DNA of 64,000 nucleotides from Lachnospiraceae bacterium (GTDB taxonomy: Bacteria; Bacillota; Clostridia; Lachnospirales; Lachnospiraceae). The notes below the pieces were generated by a model. It did no database searches. It was not told where the DNA came from and saw only the letters and a list, made by a program, of their open reading frames with translations. The stretch spans positions 1 through 64,000 of the forward strand of contig JAAWEL010000065.1 in NCBI GenBank assembly GCA_022794255.1, given 5' to 3'. The number at the start of each line of letters is the position of its first letter. Position 1 is the first letter of the stretch. The position numbers and the translations under genes are program-made. Positions 63,281 through 64,000 of the stretch are shown here, piece by piece.

Positions 63281-64000
63281 ATGAATGATAAAGAAATGCG
63301 TATGGAGAAAAATAAAAAAATATTTTGGTACGGGATTCCTGCCTATGGACATATACATTCCTGCCTGTATTTTGCCCGGTGTCTGGAAGCAAATGATTTT
63401 CATGTGGTGTACTATTCTACAAAAGAATTTCAGACAGTAATTGAGGCCAATGGCTGTGAATTTCGATCTTACCCTATTCGCCAGGATGAGCTCGATTTGT
63501 CAGATGGACAGAGAATTTTAAAGTTGTATCGGTTGATTTTACAGTACTCGGTAAAAATGCTGCCGATTCTTTTGGAGGAGGCTAAAAAAGACCAGCCAGG
63601 GGGTGTGGTTTTTGATTCATTGGCCCTTTGGGGGCGGCTTATCAAGGAACAGCTGCAAATCCCTGGTTTTAGTTTTTATAGTATTGTGGCAATTGACCGG
63701 ATAGGAGGAGCCGGATTTTGGAATTATAGCAGAGGTTTTGGGCGTGGGTTTTTCCGGCATGTAAATGAAATCCCCCTGGCTTTCAAGCTGAGATGGAAGC
63801 TGCAAAAGGGGTGGGGAAGGACCAAGTTGGGGATGATGGAGGTACTGATGAACAAGGGGGATTATAATCTTTTAGGCTATTCTCGTTTGTTTCAGCCCGG
63901 TGGTAGGAGCTTTGGAAAATCCTATTTGTTTTTAGGTCCACTGGCTCCTCATAGAATTGCAATTGAAAAAAATGATTTTATCTGCCCGGATGAAAAGATC
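63281..64000 (+). CDS. GT1-family (MGT-like) glycosyltransferase, cut by the right edge
   Basis: ATG at 63281 with TAGGAGC upstream opens a frame of 240 codons that runs off the window. The N-terminal KIFWYGIPAYGHIHSCLYFA is the acceptor-side Rossmann start, with the HxH-type His, of GT1 enzymes such as YjiC/MGT and macrolide glycosyltransferases. Later GGVVFDSLALWGRLI fits the same family. The nucleotide-sugar domain lies beyond the edge. It probably transfers a UDP-sugar to a lipid or a small hydrophobic acceptor. Confidence 0.85.
   Translation, partial: MNDKEMRMEKNKKIFWYGIPAYGHIHSCLYFARCLEANDFHVVYYSTKEFQTVIEANGCEFRSYPIRQDELDLSDGQRILKLYRLILQYSVKMLPILLEEAKKDQPGGVVFDSLALWGRLIKEQLQIPGFSFYSIVAIDRIGGAGFWNYSRGFGRGFFRHVNEIPLAFKLRWKLQKGWGRTKLGMMEVLMNKGDYNLLGYSRLFQPGGRSFGKSYLFLGPLAPHRIAIEKNDFICPDEKI

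Overview
The window comes from a spore-forming Gram-positive Clostridia chromosome, most likely Lachnospiraceae. This is inferred from the gene content: SpoVT and SpoVG, a paired GlgC/GlgD, a two-piece ThrE-type exporter, a CIRCE-controlled clpB, strong AGGAGG-type ribosome sites and sigma-A promoters with 16-18 bp spacing. No rRNA, CRISPR array, integrase or intact insertion sequence was seen. One tRNA gene is present, tRNA-Gly(CCC).

Positions 1-15500 are an accessory region. It begins with poorly characterised genes: a cut-off gene, an orphan basic protein, a small Ntn-hydrolase of the choloylglycine-hydrolase type, a Vat/CatB-type acetyltransferase gene destroyed by an internal deletion, a compact unit with a long hairpin and a 26-residue peptide gene, and a DUF1848 protein. 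A defence block follows: a complete type I restriction-modification operon (hsdM-hsdS-hsdR plus a YgjP-type metallopeptidase), then a cytosine-5 methyltransferase directly followed by McrB-like and McrC-like genes. The last three look like a LlaJI-type modification-dependent set rather than a plain type IV McrBC. The McrB-like gene has a probable one-base frameshift near its 3' end.

Positions 15600-34800 are ordinary chromosome. On the minus strand lie glgB (with an unusual lysine/alanine-rich tail), an HD hydrolase, clpB, and an operon of a lactonase-like propeller protein, aroC and rpiB. On the plus strand lie a DUF4397 protein, asnA, a cupin-type regulator with the potABCD polyamine importer, a DUF378 membrane protein, a metallo-beta-lactamase-fold protein, the ThrE-like exporter pair and pyrC.

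Positions 34800-46400 hold tRNA-Gly, a 40-residue membrane peptide gene with its own promoter and terminator, a FeoA-like protein, a noncoding stretch with four perfect tetraloop hairpins, mreB/mbl, recD2, a ComF-type protein, an unrecognised protein, a lipoprotein with heptad repeats, a YhaN/YhaO (SbcCD-like) pair and asnS.

Positions 46400-64000 hold glgC-glgD-spoVG, pth-mfd, a coiled-coil protein, an Agr/LytTR two-component system without a peptide gene, spoVT, a YtrA-like GntR/ABC transporter operon with a clear 15-bp inverted-repeat operator, gdhA, a GH36 alpha-galactosidase and the start of a GT1 glycosyltransferase cut by the right edge. Glycogen functions (glgB, glgC, glgD) lie in two separate places. 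A nearly perfect inverted repeat in front of glgC and another in front of the DUF378 gene are candidate operators.
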